The notes beneath the pieces are model-generated. The model searched no databases. It saw nothing but the letters and a program-made list of their open reading frames with translations, and was not told the origin of the DNA. A stretch of DNA of 64,000 nt, from the NCBI GenBank assembly GCA_022819505.1, contig JAJEHD010000013.1, forward strand, positions 248,001 through 312,000. Direction: 5' to 3'. The DNA comes from Acidimicrobiia bacterium. GTDB lineage: Bacteria > Actinomycetota > Acidimicrobiia > Acidimicrobiales > Aldehydirespiratoraceae. Of the stretch, positions 1 through 7,865 are shown piece by piece; positions within the stretch are counted from its first letter, which is position 1; each line of letters starts with the position of its first letter. Position numbers and translations under genes: made by a program.

Positions 1-2
1 CG

Positions 3-755
3 ACCACAACCGCGGCCGCGGCTGCCCCGAGCCCGACCACCACGACAGTGCCCGAGGAGCCGCCTTCCTACGTTCGGCCCGTGCCGGTAACTGCCGAGAC
101 TCCCCTGAGGGTCTGGGTGGCGGGCGACAGCCAGGCCCTCTACCTCGGGCAGGGCCTGAGGCGCGACAGCCCCCTCACAGACGTGATGGAGATAACCCTC
201 GACCAGCGGCACTCCACCGGCCTGTCCCGTCCGAGCTACTTCAACTGGCCGGTCCACCTCTTCGCGATCGCAGCGACCTACAACCCCGAGGTGGTGGTGG
301 CCACCCTGGGCAGCAACGACTGGCAGTCCATGACCTCCGAGGACGGCGACCTCCTCAACCGGGGGAGCGACGATTGGAACGACGAGTGGTCCCGGCGCCT
401 TGGCGTCCTCTTCGACGTCCTGAAAGCTCCCCACCGGCATGTGATCTGGGTCGGCCTGCCCCCGACCCGCCGCGACGACTTCCGGGAGGGCTACGCGCTC
501 ATGAACCAGCTCGCGGCGGCCGAGGTGGCGGAACGGGACTTCGTCTCCATGATCGACATCTGGGACATGTTCGGCGGCGACGAGCCCTACCGCGACGCGG
601 TCGCACCGCCCGACGACCCCGAGGGCAGGCCGGTGCCCGTGCGCCAGCAGGACGGCGTGCACCTCAACCGGACAGGCTCTCGGTGGGTGGTGGACGTGAT
701 CAGCGGCGAGATCCAGCAGATCATCGACAGGATCAGCCCAGACACGCCCGGCTGA
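3..755 (+). CDS. SGNH/GDSL-type hydrolase, 5' end outside the window
   Basis: The frame is open to the left edge, so this gene is cut by the window; the GTG at 48 is probably internal. The first visible residues are a Thr/Ala/Pro linker (TTTAAAAAPSPTTTT), which suggests an exported or membrane-anchored protein with the catalytic domain outside the cell. The domain then shows SGNH landmarks in order: AGDSQALYLG (nucleophile Ser block), GSND (block III-like Asn) and DGVHLNRTG (Asp/His block). The layout resembles DUF459-like SGNH proteins and the extracellular domain of acyltransferases. Substrate is unknown. It stands alone on the plus strand, convergent with the next gene. Confidence 0.75.
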   Translation, partial: TTTAAAAAPSPTTTTVPEEPPSYVRPVPVTAETPLRVWVAGDSQALYLGQGLRRDSPLTDVMEITLDQRHSTGLSRPSYFNWPVHLFAIAATYNPEVVVATLGSNDWQSMTSEDGDLLNRGSDDWNDEWSRRLGVLFDVLKAPHRHVIWVGLPPTRRDDFREGYALMNQLAAAEVAERDFVSMIDIWDMFGGDEPYRDAVAPPDDPEGRPVPVRQQDGVHLNRTGSRWVVDVISGEIQQIIDRISPDTPG

Positions 756-773
756 GGCCGGTTGCAGGCGCAC

Positions 774-1322
774 TCAGTTGTCGGTCGGGTTGCGGGGGTA
801 CAGCCGGAGCCGGTTCAGCTCCCCGTCCTGGCGGGCCATGACCTCCCACCACAGCTCCTCGGGCGCCTCCGAGAACGGGTCGGAGCCGTCATGCTCGAGC
901 ACGAACCAGGCATTCTCCTCCAGCTCGCTCTCGAGCTGGCCGGGCGCCCACGCCGCGTAGCCGGCGAAGATGCGCACCTGGTCCAGCCCGCCGATGTCGC
1001 TCGGGTTCTTCTCCAGGTCGACAGTGCCGATCCGGCCCACGACCTGTGACCAGTGGTCCTCGGCATCGTCGAGGACCACCGACGCCAGCGCGATCACCGA
1101 CGACTGGCTGACCGGTCCCCCGACGAACACCACGCGGGGCTCGCTCACCGCAGTTTCCCACTCATCGATGGCTCCTTTGACGGTCAACTCGCTTGGCCGG
1201 TTGAGCACCACGCCGAGAGCACCCTCTGCTCCGTGCTCGAGCATCAGCAGCACCGTAAGCCGGAAGTTCGGATCAGCCAGGCTCGGGGCGGCCACCAGAA
1301 GCTTGCCGCGAGTCGATTCCAT
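774..1322 (-). CDS. AlgH/YqgE (DUF179, UPF0301) family protein
   Basis: 182 residues, the family's usual length. The start was set at the ATG giving MESTRGKLLVA because DUF179 proteins begin with this 'G.LLVA.P.L.D..F' strand; upstream codons in frame look non-coding. Visible landmarks are LVAAPSLADPNF, LMLEHGAEGALGVVLNRP, FVGGPV and RIFAGYAAWAPGQLE, the last being the family signature. The protein is cytosolic. Its biochemical role is not settled: it has been linked to regulation of alginate in Pseudomonas, but most homologues are uncharacterised. It is divergent from thiD across a spacer of about 120 bp that must hold both promoters. Confidence 0.88.
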   Translation of the reverse strand: MESTRGKLLVAAPSLADPNFRLTVLLMLEHGAEGALGVVLNRPSELTVKGAIDEWETAVSEPRVVFVGGPVSQSSVIALASVVLDDAEDHWSQVVGRIGTVDLEKNPSDIGGLDQVRIFAGYAAWAPGQLESELEENAWFVLEHDGSDPFSEAPEELWWEVMARQDGELNRLRLYPRNPTDN

Positions 1323-1442
1323 GCGTCGGGTCTTCCAGGTAGGGGACTGGTGGGAGCGGCACGGTGACGATCCGGCGACCCGATAGCGGTGGCGGTGCGG
1401 CGAGGTGGCGGTGTGGCACCATCTAGGGCCGTGGTGTCGACC

Positions 1443-2228
1443 ATGCCGCCGGTGCTGCTCACGATAGCCGCTTCGGACCCGTTGGGGGGAGCAGGCCTGC
1501 AGGCCGACCTGGCCACGTTTTCGGCTCTCGGCGTGCATGGCGCCAGCGCGCTCACTGCGGTGACCGCGCAGTCCCTGACCGCGGTCACGGCCTCCGATCC
1601 GGTTCAAGCGAGCCTGGTGGCCGCCCAGATCGACGCCGCCGCCGACCACCTCGGCGTGGATGGAGCCAAGACCGGACTGTTGCGCCGCCGTGAGATTGTG
1701 GAACTGGTCGCCGACAGGATCGAGCGGGGCGCTCTGCCGGCGGTGGTAGTCGATCCGGTGATGGTCGACGGCCGGGGAACACGCTTCGTGTCCGACGACG
1801 TCGAGGACGCCTACCGCCGGCGGCTCTTCCCTCTGGCACGGGCAATCACCCCGAACCGGGGCGAGGCCGAGCTGCTGGCGGGCACGTCGCTGCCGAGTGC
1901 CGAGGCGGTGCTGGACTGCGCCCAGACGTTCCGGAGCCTCGGCGCAGACGCCGTGGTGGTGACCGGCGGCGCCTTCGACGGCAATCCGGACGACGCGGTG
2001 ATCACCGCGTCGGGCGATGCCTGGATCGTCCGGAACACCCGGATAGCAACCGACAACGTGCGGGGCAGCGGCTGCACGTTCTCAGCCGCGCTGGCGGCCA
2101 ACCTGGCCCTCGGCCGGGATCTGCGGGCGGCGGTGAGCGCAGCCGGGCGGTTCGTGCGCGACGCCATCGGAGCCTCGGCCGGCTGGATCCTCGACGGTCC
2201 CGGTCCGGTGTCGCACGCCCAGGGCTGA
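1443..2228 (+). CDS. thiD: Hydroxymethylpyrimidine/phosphomethylpyrimidine kinase
   Basis: 261 residues of the ribokinase-like fold. ThiD phosphorylates HMP and HMP-phosphate to give HMP-PP for thiamine synthesis. Motifs: TIAASDPLGGAGLQAD at the N-terminus (substrate-binding glycines), DPVMVDGRG, ITPNRGEAELL, and the C-terminal ATP/anion-hole motif GSGCTFSAALAANLA. ATG 1443 (MPPVLLTIAASD) matches where family members start. GTG codons at 1431 and 1434 are possible alternatives, because a TAGGGC box lies at 1424-1429. No other thiamine gene is adjacent, so the assignment rests on the sequence alone. Confidence 0.9.
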   Translation: MPPVLLTIAASDPLGGAGLQADLATFSALGVHGASALTAVTAQSLTAVTASDPVQASLVAAQIDAAADHLGVDGAKTGLLRRREIVELVADRIERGALPAVVVDPVMVDGRGTRFVSDDVEDAYRRRLFPLARAITPNRGEAELLAGTSLPSAEAVLDCAQTFRSLGADAVVVTGGAFDGNPDDAVITASGDAWIVRNTRIATDNVRGSGCTFSAALAANLALGRDLRAAVSAAGRFVRDAIGASAGWILDGPGPVSHAQG

Positions 2229-2270
2229 GCAGCCGGGCGGACGGCCGCTTGACCCGATGACCTCGCCGTA

Positions 2271-2300
2271 TTGGTATCGTGCCTTACTTTACATAATGTA
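2271..2300 (+). promoter_or_regulatory. Putative promoter with palindrome over the -10 box
   Basis: This is an A/T-rich island in very GC-rich DNA. TTGGTA (2271-2276) and TAATGT (2294-2299) are 17 bp apart, a standard sigma-70-type spacing. The perfect inverted repeat TACAT-A-ATGTA (2290-2300) overlaps the -10 box, where a repressor would block polymerase. A second, closer box, TAGCTT at 2350-2355, lies 8 nt before the GTG at 2364 and could drive a leaderless transcript. Confidence 0.4.
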
Positions 2301-2363
2301 GATTTCCGGCGGCAATGAGAAGGGCCTAAGCAAGCGAAGCCCCGGCGTGTAGCTTTGTGGGCC

Positions 2364-3812
2364 GTGCCCCGACGACTCGAGATCGAACTCACCAGCCGCC
2401 GAGACGACGGCACCTGGACGTGGCGGGCCGCCGGCGCACGCCAGCCCAAGGGCGAGGTCTCGGGCGACCTGGTACCCGACGCGGCCGCGGTCGGCTCGGT
2501 GCTGAAGGCCGAAGTGGACGGTGGACTCGACGGTCTGGAGATCACCGCCCTGGCAGCCCCCCGCGCCCGGGCGGAGCCCACAGGACTTCTCGAGTTGATC
2601 GGCGGAAGCGCGGGACCGCCCGTTACCACCGCCCTGGTGTCGCGTTCCGGACGCAGGAGTCGCGGCGACCGGGGCTTCTCGGACGATGACGGGCACTCGC
2701 CGGGCGGACGGCGGCGCGACCGCGACCAGGGCGAGGGGCGCAGGAGCCGCGACCGCAGGGACCGCTCCGAGCGGGACTCACGCCGCAGGGACCGCGGCGG
2801 CGACGGCGACCGGGAAGGCGGCGAGGGCCGTAAGCCCCGCCGGGACCGCGACGATCGCGGCGGCCGCCGCGACCGCGACTCCTCCTCGGGCCGCGACGCT
2901 GAGCGGGACGGCCGGCGCGACCGGCGCAGCGACGAGCGGCGCGCCTCGAGGGGACCCCGGTCCAACGAAGGCAAGCGCCCCGCCAGAGCTCCCCGTCCAA
3001 GGACGCCCGGCCTCAAGGCCAAGAGGGTCCATCGCCAGGCAGCGCTGGAGGCGCTCCCGGAGGAGCAGAGGCCTCTTGCTCGCGAGGTGCTCAAGGGCGG
3101 GGTGCCGGGCGTGCGCCGCTCGATCGACCGCATGAACGCCAAGGCCGCCAAGGAGAAGCTCCCCCAGATCAAGTCGGAGCCCATCCTGGCGCTGGCGGAG
3201 CATCTCGCGCCCGTCATGAAGGCCGCTGAGTGGCATGACCGGGCCGACGCCGCCCTCGCCGGCATCGCCAAGATCGACCTGCGGGACATCCGCTCCGTGA
3301 TCGCGGCAGCGGACCGGGCCGCCCGCGACGACGAGACCAGGGCCCTGGCCGAGAGCCTTCGGGCCGGGCTGATCCAGCGCCTGGAGGTGGACCACCGCAA
3401 GTGGCTGGACGAGTTGGCCGGCACCATCGGCGAGGGTCGCACCGTGAGGGCGCTGCGCATCAGCTCACGGCCAGTCAAGCCCGGCTCGCCGCTGCCGCCC
3501 GATATGGCCGAGCGCCTCGCCAACATGGCCGCCGCCGACCTGAACCCGACCGCCAACCAGCAGCGCTGGGCCACGGTGGTGGACTCGGTGGCGGTCTCCC
3601 CCGTCCGCACGCAAGTTGTTCCCGAGGGCATTCCCGAGAGACCCAGCGACGACCTGATGACCACCATCCGCCGGCTGGCAGACCGGGTTCCCCAGATAGC
3701 AGCGCTCTTCGGCATCGAGCCGGCGCCGGCTGCGCAGCCGAGGCTGCGCCCGCCCCCTCCCCCGCCGAGACCCGCGGCCGACGGCGACGCCGCGGCCGAC
3801 GAGACCAAATGA
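2364..3812 (+). CDS. Arg/Asp-rich low-complexity protein of unknown function
   Basis: 482 residues in four parts. Residues 1 to about 90 form a compact beta-rich domain (VPRRLEIELTSRRDDGTWTW...). Residues about 95-205 are a nearly pure Arg/Asp/Gly tract of RD, RRDR and DRGG units, like eukaryotic RD/SR tails. Residues about 210-450 are helical (LPEEQRPLAREVLKGGVPGVRRSID; repeated Ala/Leu/Arg heptad-like stretches), and the tail is proline-rich. I do not recognise a catalytic motif. The RD tract suggests binding to RNA or to acidic partners and possible phase separation, which is inference. The start GTG lies 8 nt after a TAGCTT box. The stop overlaps the next ATG (ATGA), so the two genes are translationally coupled. 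Confidence 0.8.
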   Translation: MPRRLEIELTSRRDDGTWTWRAAGARQPKGEVSGDLVPDAAAVGSVLKAEVDGGLDGLEITALAAPRARAEPTGLLELIGGSAGPPVTTALVSRSGRRSRGDRGFSDDDGHSPGGRRRDRDQGEGRRSRDRRDRSERDSRRRDRGGDGDREGGEGRKPRRDRDDRGGRRDRDSSSGRDAERDGRRDRRSDERRASRGPRSNEGKRPARAPRPRTPGLKAKRVHRQAALEALPEEQRPLAREVLKGGVPGVRRSIDRMNAKAAKEKLPQIKSEPILALAEHLAPVMKAAEWHDRADAALAGIAKIDLRDIRSVIAAADRAARDDETRALAESLRAGLIQRLEVDHRKWLDELAGTIGEGRTVRALRISSRPVKPGSPLPPDMAERLANMAAADLNPTANQQRWATVVDSVAVSPVRTQVVPEGIPERPSDDLMTTIRRLADRVPQIAALFGIEPAPAAQPRLRPPPPPPRPAADGDAAADETK

Positions 3813-4570
3813 TCGAGTTCACCGCTGACGGCAACGTCGCCGTCATCACCATGAACCGTCCCGAGGCCCGCAACGCGGTCAACGGCGCCATCTCCAGCGG
3901 GCTCGAGGCCGCGATCGACCGGCTCGAGGCCGACGACACGCTGTGGTTGGGGATCCTCACCCACACCGGGCCGGTGTTCTCCGCCGGCGCCGATCTGAAG
4001 GCCATCGCGGAGGGACGGTTCCGGGAGTTGTCCACGGCCAGGGGCGGCTTCGGCGGGATCGTGCTGCGCTCCCGGACGAAGCCGCTGATCGCGGCCATCG
4101 ACGGTCCTGCCCTCGCCGGCGGAACCGAGATCGCGCTCACTTGCGATCTGCGGGTGGCGTCGACCGCGGCCCGGTTCGGCCTCCCCGAGGTGAAGCGATC
4201 GCTGATCGCCGCCGCCGGCGGCCTCGTGCGGCTGCCCCGCACCATTCCCCTGGCCATCGCCATGGAGATGGTCCTCACCGGCGACCCGATCAGCGCCGAG
4301 CGGGCCCTGAACCTCGGTCTCATCAACGAGCTGTGCGAGCCCGGCCAGGCGTTCGACACCGCCCGGCGCCTGGCGGACCGTGTCAATGCCAACGGCCCGC
4401 TAGCGGTGAGGGAGTCCCGCCGGCTGGTGCTGGAGAGCTTCACCCAGACCGACGAGGAGTCGATCACCGCAGCCGGTAGGGCCCAGATGGAACTGCGCGG
4501 CACCGACGATTTCGCCGAGGGCCCTCGCGCCTTCATCGAGAAGCGGGCCCCGGTCTGGAAGGGCCGCTGA
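3809..4570 (+). CDS. Enoyl-CoA hydratase/isomerase (crotonase) family protein
   Basis: 253 residues, typical crotonase length. The N-terminus reads VAVITMNRPEARNAVN, then FSAGADLKAI (oxyanion-hole strand), AAIDGPALAGGTEIAL and FGLPEVKRSLIAAAGGLVRLPR. Both acidic positions used by hydratases appear present: the Glu in GGTEIAL and the Glu in GLPEV. Hydration of a 2-enoyl-CoA is therefore the likely reaction; the acyl chain cannot be read from sequence. The gene overlaps the Arg/Asp-rich gene by 4 nt, an unusual partner for a beta-oxidation enzyme. It ends 19 bp before the convergent Nudix gene. Confidence 0.9.
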   Translation: MIEFTADGNVAVITMNRPEARNAVNGAISSGLEAAIDRLEADDTLWLGILTHTGPVFSAGADLKAIAEGRFRELSTARGGFGGIVLRSRTKPLIAAIDGPALAGGTEIALTCDLRVASTAARFGLPEVKRSLIAAAGGLVRLPRTIPLAIAMEMVLTGDPISAERALNLGLINELCEPGQAFDTARRLADRVNANGPLAVRESRRLVLESFTQTDEESITAAGRAQMELRGTDDFAEGPRAFIEKRAPVWKGR

Positions 4571-4589
4571 ACCTACGGGCCCGCTCGGC

Positions 4590-4997
4590 TCAGACGATCG
4601 TCGGGATCACCCCGTGGTCGTGCAGGAACTCGGCCAGCCCGTCCACTAGCCGCAACCCGGCGACCTCGGTTACGGGCCACCACCGGGCCTCGGATGCGTC
4701 GCTCCCGGCACAGGGGGTCAGATCGCCGGTCACCGTCGCCTCGAAGTCCAGGATCACGAAGTGCCGGTCGTCTCCGATGCGCTCCACCCAGCCCACCAGC
4801 CGGCCGCAGACCCCGTTCAGCCCGGTTTCCTCCTGCAGCTCGCGTGTCACGGCCTCCATCAGCATCTCGCCGGGCTCGACCCGTCCTCCCGGCACGGACC
4901 ACTCCCCCGCGCCCGGCGGGCGACCGCGCTTCACGAGCAGCAGTTCGTCGGCGCGGCGAACGATCGCGCCCACCGCGACCTCCACATCTGCGATCAT
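4590..4997 (-). CDS. Nudix hydrolase
   Basis: 135 residues, a minimal Nudix domain. The Nudix box (GX5EX7REUXEEXGU) is intact: GGRVEPGE, then REL, then QEETGL, giving the Mg2+-binding glutamates. The N-terminus VAVGAIVRRADELLLVKRGRPPGAGEW resembles the ADP-ribose and NTP pyrophosphohydrolase branch, so a nucleoside-diphosphate derivative is the probable substrate, but the exact one is not predictable. It is coupled to the upstream GNAT gene by an ATGA overlap (4994-4997), which suggests one transcript running DUF4193-type gene, GNAT, Nudix. Confidence 0.9.
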   Translation of the reverse strand: MIADVEVAVGAIVRRADELLLVKRGRPPGAGEWSVPGGRVEPGEMLMEAVTRELQEETGLNGVCGRLVGWVERIGDDRHFVILDFEATVTGDLTPCAGSDASEARWWPVTEVAGLRLVDGLAEFLHDHGVIPTIV

Positions 4998-5494
4998 CGA
5001 CGAGTGTTGGCGGTGTCTGTAAGCGAGTGATGCACGGTTATGGCCCGTGCGACCAGACCGTGGGTCTCGAAGAAGTTCTTCGTTTCCCGGTCGCCGGGCA
5101 GTGCCAGGCTGTCGACTCCGATGCAGGCGCGCCGCCGGGCCCAGTCCATCAGCTCGTCCATCATCGCCTCCCCCACCCCGACACCCCGAGCCTCGGGCAT
5201 CACATAGATGTCGGTGACTCGCCCCAGCACGGCCCCGTCGTGGAGCTCGACCAGACGGATCACCCCGTAGCCGACGACCGCTTCATCGATGGTGCCGACC
5301 ACCACCAGCGCGTCATCCGATCGATGGTCACGGTCCAGGCTCTGCCCCAGCGGCTCGGTTCGCGCCTCCAGACGGGCCCACACGTAGCCGCCGCGGCGGG
5401 GAGCCAACTCGGCAGCTGCGGTGGCCGCCAGCTCAGTGACCGCCGCGATGTCGGAGTCGGCGGCCCGTCTAGCCCCCTCGTCTATCGAGGTCAT
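4994..5494 (-). CDS. GNAT family N-acetyltransferase
   Basis: 166 residues. The acetyl-CoA motif A is clear: DIYVMPEARGVGVGEAMMDE (R/Q-x-x-G-x-G/A type loop), followed by LMDWARRR and the motif B region ALPGDRETKNFFETHGL. It transfers an acetyl group from acetyl-CoA to an amine; the acceptor is unknown. The start overlaps the end of the upstream acidic-protein gene by 26 nt, and the stop overlaps the Nudix start by 4 nt, so all three are probably cotranscribed. Confidence 0.88.
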   Translation of the reverse strand: MTSIDEGARRAADSDIAAVTELAATAAAELAPRRGGYVWARLEARTEPLGQSLDRDHRSDDALVVVGTIDEAVVGYGVIRLVELHDGAVLGRVTDIYVMPEARGVGVGEAMMDELMDWARRRACIGVDSLALPGDRETKNFFETHGLVARAITVHHSLTDTANTRR

Positions 5495-6026
5495 CCTGGA
5501 TCCTCTCGATGGACTCGCAGGGCTCCTCGCCCGACGGGCAGACCGGATTGGCCCGCGATCCGAACTGGGACACGCTCACGATGAGGAAGCACTGGTTGCA
5601 GGTCCATTCGTCCGAACGCGGCGGCGCCACCGACGCGACAGCCTTGGGCTGACCGGGGGCCTCCTCCTCCTCGTCCTCCTCGTCGTCGTCACTCGCCGCG
5701 ATGCGGTCCCGGAGGATCTCCTCCAGGTCGGCCTCCACGTCGCTGGGGTGAACCTCCTCGTCGTCGTCGTCCTCAGCCGGCAACGGGACGTCGTCGTCCT
5801 CGTCGTCCTCGTCGTCCTCTTCCAACTCGGCTTCATCGCCGTCGTCGCCGATGCCGTTCTCGTCGTCGCCGAAGTCGTCGTCGTCGATGCCGTTCTCGTC
5901 GTCGCCGAAGTCGTCGTCGCCGGTGAAGTCCTCGTCGTCGCCGAAGTCGTCGTCCATTTCGGCTTCGAATTCCTCCCCGTCGCCGAAGTCGAGATCGGCA
6001 CCGTCAAGAGGGTGTTTGTCGGTCAT
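5469..6026 (-). CDS. Asp/Glu-rich protein with C-terminal DUF4193-like CxxC domain
   Basis: 185 residues. The first about 130 are extraordinarily acidic and hold tandem copies of DDDFGDDENGI and long runs of D and E. The C-terminal about 50 residues contain DEWTCNQCFLIVSVSQF...NPVCPSGEEPC. The paired cysteines match DUF4193, a small actinobacterial family ('DE.TC..CFLV...S.....CP.C') presumed to bind zinc. Family members usually have about 100 residues with a shorter acidic N-terminus, so the acidic extension is the odd feature. It could act as a nucleic-acid mimic or a metal buffer, which is speculation. The leader carries TATGAT about 40 nt before the ATG. Confidence 0.75.
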   Translation of the reverse strand: MTDKHPLDGADLDFGDGEEFEAEMDDDFGDDEDFTGDDDFGDDENGIDDDDFGDDENGIGDDGDEAELEEDDEDDEDDDVPLPAEDDDDEEVHPSDVEADLEEILRDRIAASDDDEEDEEEEAPGQPKAVASVAPPRSDEWTCNQCFLIVSVSQFGSRANPVCPSGEEPCESIERIQDDLDRRGG

Positions 6027-6065
6027 CTCTACTGCTGAGGGGTCGCGGCCGGGGGACGTGGGCGG

Positions 6066-6071
6066 ATCATA
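6066..6071 (-). promoter_or_regulatory. Putative -10 box for the acidic DUF4193-type gene
   Basis: On the minus strand this reads TATGAT, one base from the consensus TATAAT, about 40 nt before the ATG at 6026. The -35 region is weak (GTCGCA at 17 bp). The spacing would give a leader of roughly 33 nt. Confidence 0.4.
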
Positions 6072-6150
6072 GACACAGATCGACGAAGTGCGACAGCATT
6101 TCCGGGCGGCACGACCAGGCGACCGGTCGAGTATGCGAGCGAATCCGGCT

Positions 6151-6176
6151 CATACGGGCGAGGCCGTGGCTCTAGC
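6151..6176 (+). repeat. Decayed copy of the dispersed intergenic repeat
   Basis: The stretch catacgggcgaggccgtggc matches the centre of the full repeats at 34161, 47092, 53967 and 54563 and then diverges. It lies between the ThyX-like and DUF4193-type genes, in the same orientation as all other copies. Confidence 0.6.
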
Positions 6177-6180
6177 TGGT

Positions 6181-7812
6181 CTACAGGCTTGAGGACGGGT
6201 GGGACTGCGATGCCCTCAGCTGCTCGGCCCGCTTCTCCGCGTCGAGCCGGCCCAGCCCGAGATCTTGCTCGTGGTTGACGAACGACATGAGTTCCGCGAC
6301 TGCGACGTGACCGGCCTCCTCGGCGATGAGACGGTGCATCTGCTGGCACACGCGCCGGTAGGCCGGGTGGCCCTGCAGGGTGGTGCGCAACTCGACCATG
6401 TGCATGGCCTCCCGGGCGTTCATCTGAATCGAGTAGCGCACCCGGTAGGCGAGAGCGACCGCGTAGGCGGCCTGGTCCGGCAGCTCGGCGCTGAGCGCCT
6501 CGTAGAGCCGGGCCGACCGGCCCATCACCTCGTCGAACTGCTCGTCCACACCGGCCGCGCCGACCGCTTCCGGCCGGACGAAGCCGTGGCGGGTGGACAG
6601 GGGCTGCCATTCGATGGTGAGCATCCGGTGGCGCTGCAGGTCACGGAACGCCCCGTAGTCGGACAGCACATCGAAGCGGTAGTACACGCGCTCGAGGGCC
6701 CGGCCGGGCCGGTGGCGGCGGTTCGTGCGCTCACCGCAATATGACCGCACCACGTCGACGCGCTCGGCGGCCGACATGGACCTCACCCTGGCCTCGATGG
6801 TGCGCTCCGGCAGCGACGTGTGGGGATACAGCATCGCGGTGACCACCTTCGTCTCCCCGTCGGGATCAAAGTCCATCAGCTCCACGGAGTCGTCGGTCAC
6901 CGGGCCTCCGACGGCATCGCCGAACACCCGGCCGGCCAGGTCGTCCATGGCGGCGCGGTTGCCGGCCAGGTAGCGAGTGGTGAGCTCGCCCCGGTCGGGC
7001 AGGTCCACCCGCTTCAGGAACGATGGGATCACCTTGCGCAACTCGGTGAGCATCATCTCGGCATAGGAGCGCGACTCGGGAAGGGGGTGGGCCCGCATCC
7101 TCAGCAGCAGGGCCTCATAGGACTGGCCCGTCCCGTAGATGCCCACGTTGCTCAGGGACGCGGCCGGCAGCATCCCGCGGATCGAGTCCAGCGCCCGGGC
7201 CTTGATGGCCTGCCGGTAGGCGAAGTCGGAGTCGCCCTCCTGTTTGGGGACGTTGGCCCGGAAGAAGTCCTGCATGACCGGGACGAGCTCAGAGTAGGTC
7301 GTGAACATGCGGTCAATGTCGCCCACGTAGCGGGTGCCCAGCGACGAGTTGAGCACCTGGGCGTCCCGGTAGTAGCGGTACCTTCCGCCCAGCCGCTGGT
7401 CGTAGGCGATATAGCGGGTGCTCTGCTCGAGGTAGGCCATCAGCCGGCCCCACTCCAGCACCTTGGTGAGGAGGTTGGAGGCCTGCTCGCAGGCCAGATG
7501 GACACCGCCGAGCTGGGCGACGGAGTCGTCGCCGTACTCGAAGAAGACCCGGTCGTAAAGGGCCTCGGCCCTGCGCAGGCCGACGGTCGCGTCGATGGTG
7601 ATGTCGCCGGTGATGTCCAGGTCGTCGACGAACTCGTCGAGAAACAACCGGCGCAGACTCGACATCGAGCGCGAGTAGCGGGCGAACAGGGCGCCCTTAA
7701 CGACCTCGGGCAGGTTCACCAGCGCGAACACCGGCTGGTCCAGGTTGGTGAAGTACCGGCGCAGTATGTCGGCCTCGTCCGCAGAGAAGGACTCAGCCGC
7801 GTACAGGTTCAC
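6181..7812 (-). CDS. Two-domain ThyX-like flavin-dependent thymidylate synthase homologue
   Basis: 543 residues, about twice the usual ThyX (about 250). GTG 7812 (VNLYAAESFSADEADI) was chosen because the open frame further upstream lies over the next gene. Two ThyX-like halves can be seen. Half 1 has FFEYGDDSV, a helix with NLLTKVLEWGRLMAYLEQSTRY at 113-134, and an ARALDSIRGMLP segment. Half 2 has DLQRHRMLTIEW at 391-402 and SIQMNAREAMHMVELRT at 461-477. The canonical ThyX motif (RHR-x7-S with S-x-RY) is split: half 1 keeps QSTRY but has EWG for RHR, and half 2 keeps RHR but has STRHG. It may make dTMP with FAD and methylene-THF, or be a catalytically altered relative. No thyA is in the window. 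Confidence 0.72.
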   Translation of the reverse strand: MNLYAAESFSADEADILRRYFTNLDQPVFALVNLPEVVKGALFARYSRSMSSLRRLFLDEFVDDLDITGDITIDATVGLRRAEALYDRVFFEYGDDSVAQLGGVHLACEQASNLLTKVLEWGRLMAYLEQSTRYIAYDQRLGGRYRYYRDAQVLNSSLGTRYVGDIDRMFTTYSELVPVMQDFFRANVPKQEGDSDFAYRQAIKARALDSIRGMLPAASLSNVGIYGTGQSYEALLLRMRAHPLPESRSYAEMMLTELRKVIPSFLKRVDLPDRGELTTRYLAGNRAAMDDLAGRVFGDAVGGPVTDDSVELMDFDPDGETKVVTAMLYPHTSLPERTIEARVRSMSAAERVDVVRSYCGERTNRRHRPGRALERVYYRFDVLSDYGAFRDLQRHRMLTIEWQPLSTRHGFVRPEAVGAAGVDEQFDEVMGRSARLYEALSAELPDQAAYAVALAYRVRYSIQMNAREAMHMVELRTTLQGHPAYRRVCQQMHRLIAEEAGHVAVAELMSFVNHEQDLGLGRLDAEKRAEQLRASQSHPSSSL

Positions 7813-7865
7813 GGGCCGCGACACTAGAGGCCGGGCGGGCAGGGGGCGCGGATTGCCAGAGAGGG

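Noticed and set aside
1811..3964. A 717-codon open frame on the minus strand, opposite the Arg/Asp-rich gene
   Set aside because: It is the antisense shadow of a GC-rich Arg/Asp tract and of thiD; its translation is low-complexity Ser/Arg with no domain.
4571..4589. Fragment resembling an inverted copy of the dispersed repeat (cgggcccgctcgg)
   Set aside because: The match is too short and lacks the conserved tail; chance similarity in GC-rich DNA is likely.
5755..5960. Short tandem repeats (tcgtcgtcg...) as a microsatellite or CRISPR-like array
   Set aside because: They encode the Asp-rich repeats of a protein and lack spacer structure.
5851..6072. Ser/Pro/Lys-rich repeat protein on the plus strand
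   Set aside because: It is the complement of the GAC/GAC-type codons of the acidic DUF4193-type protein.
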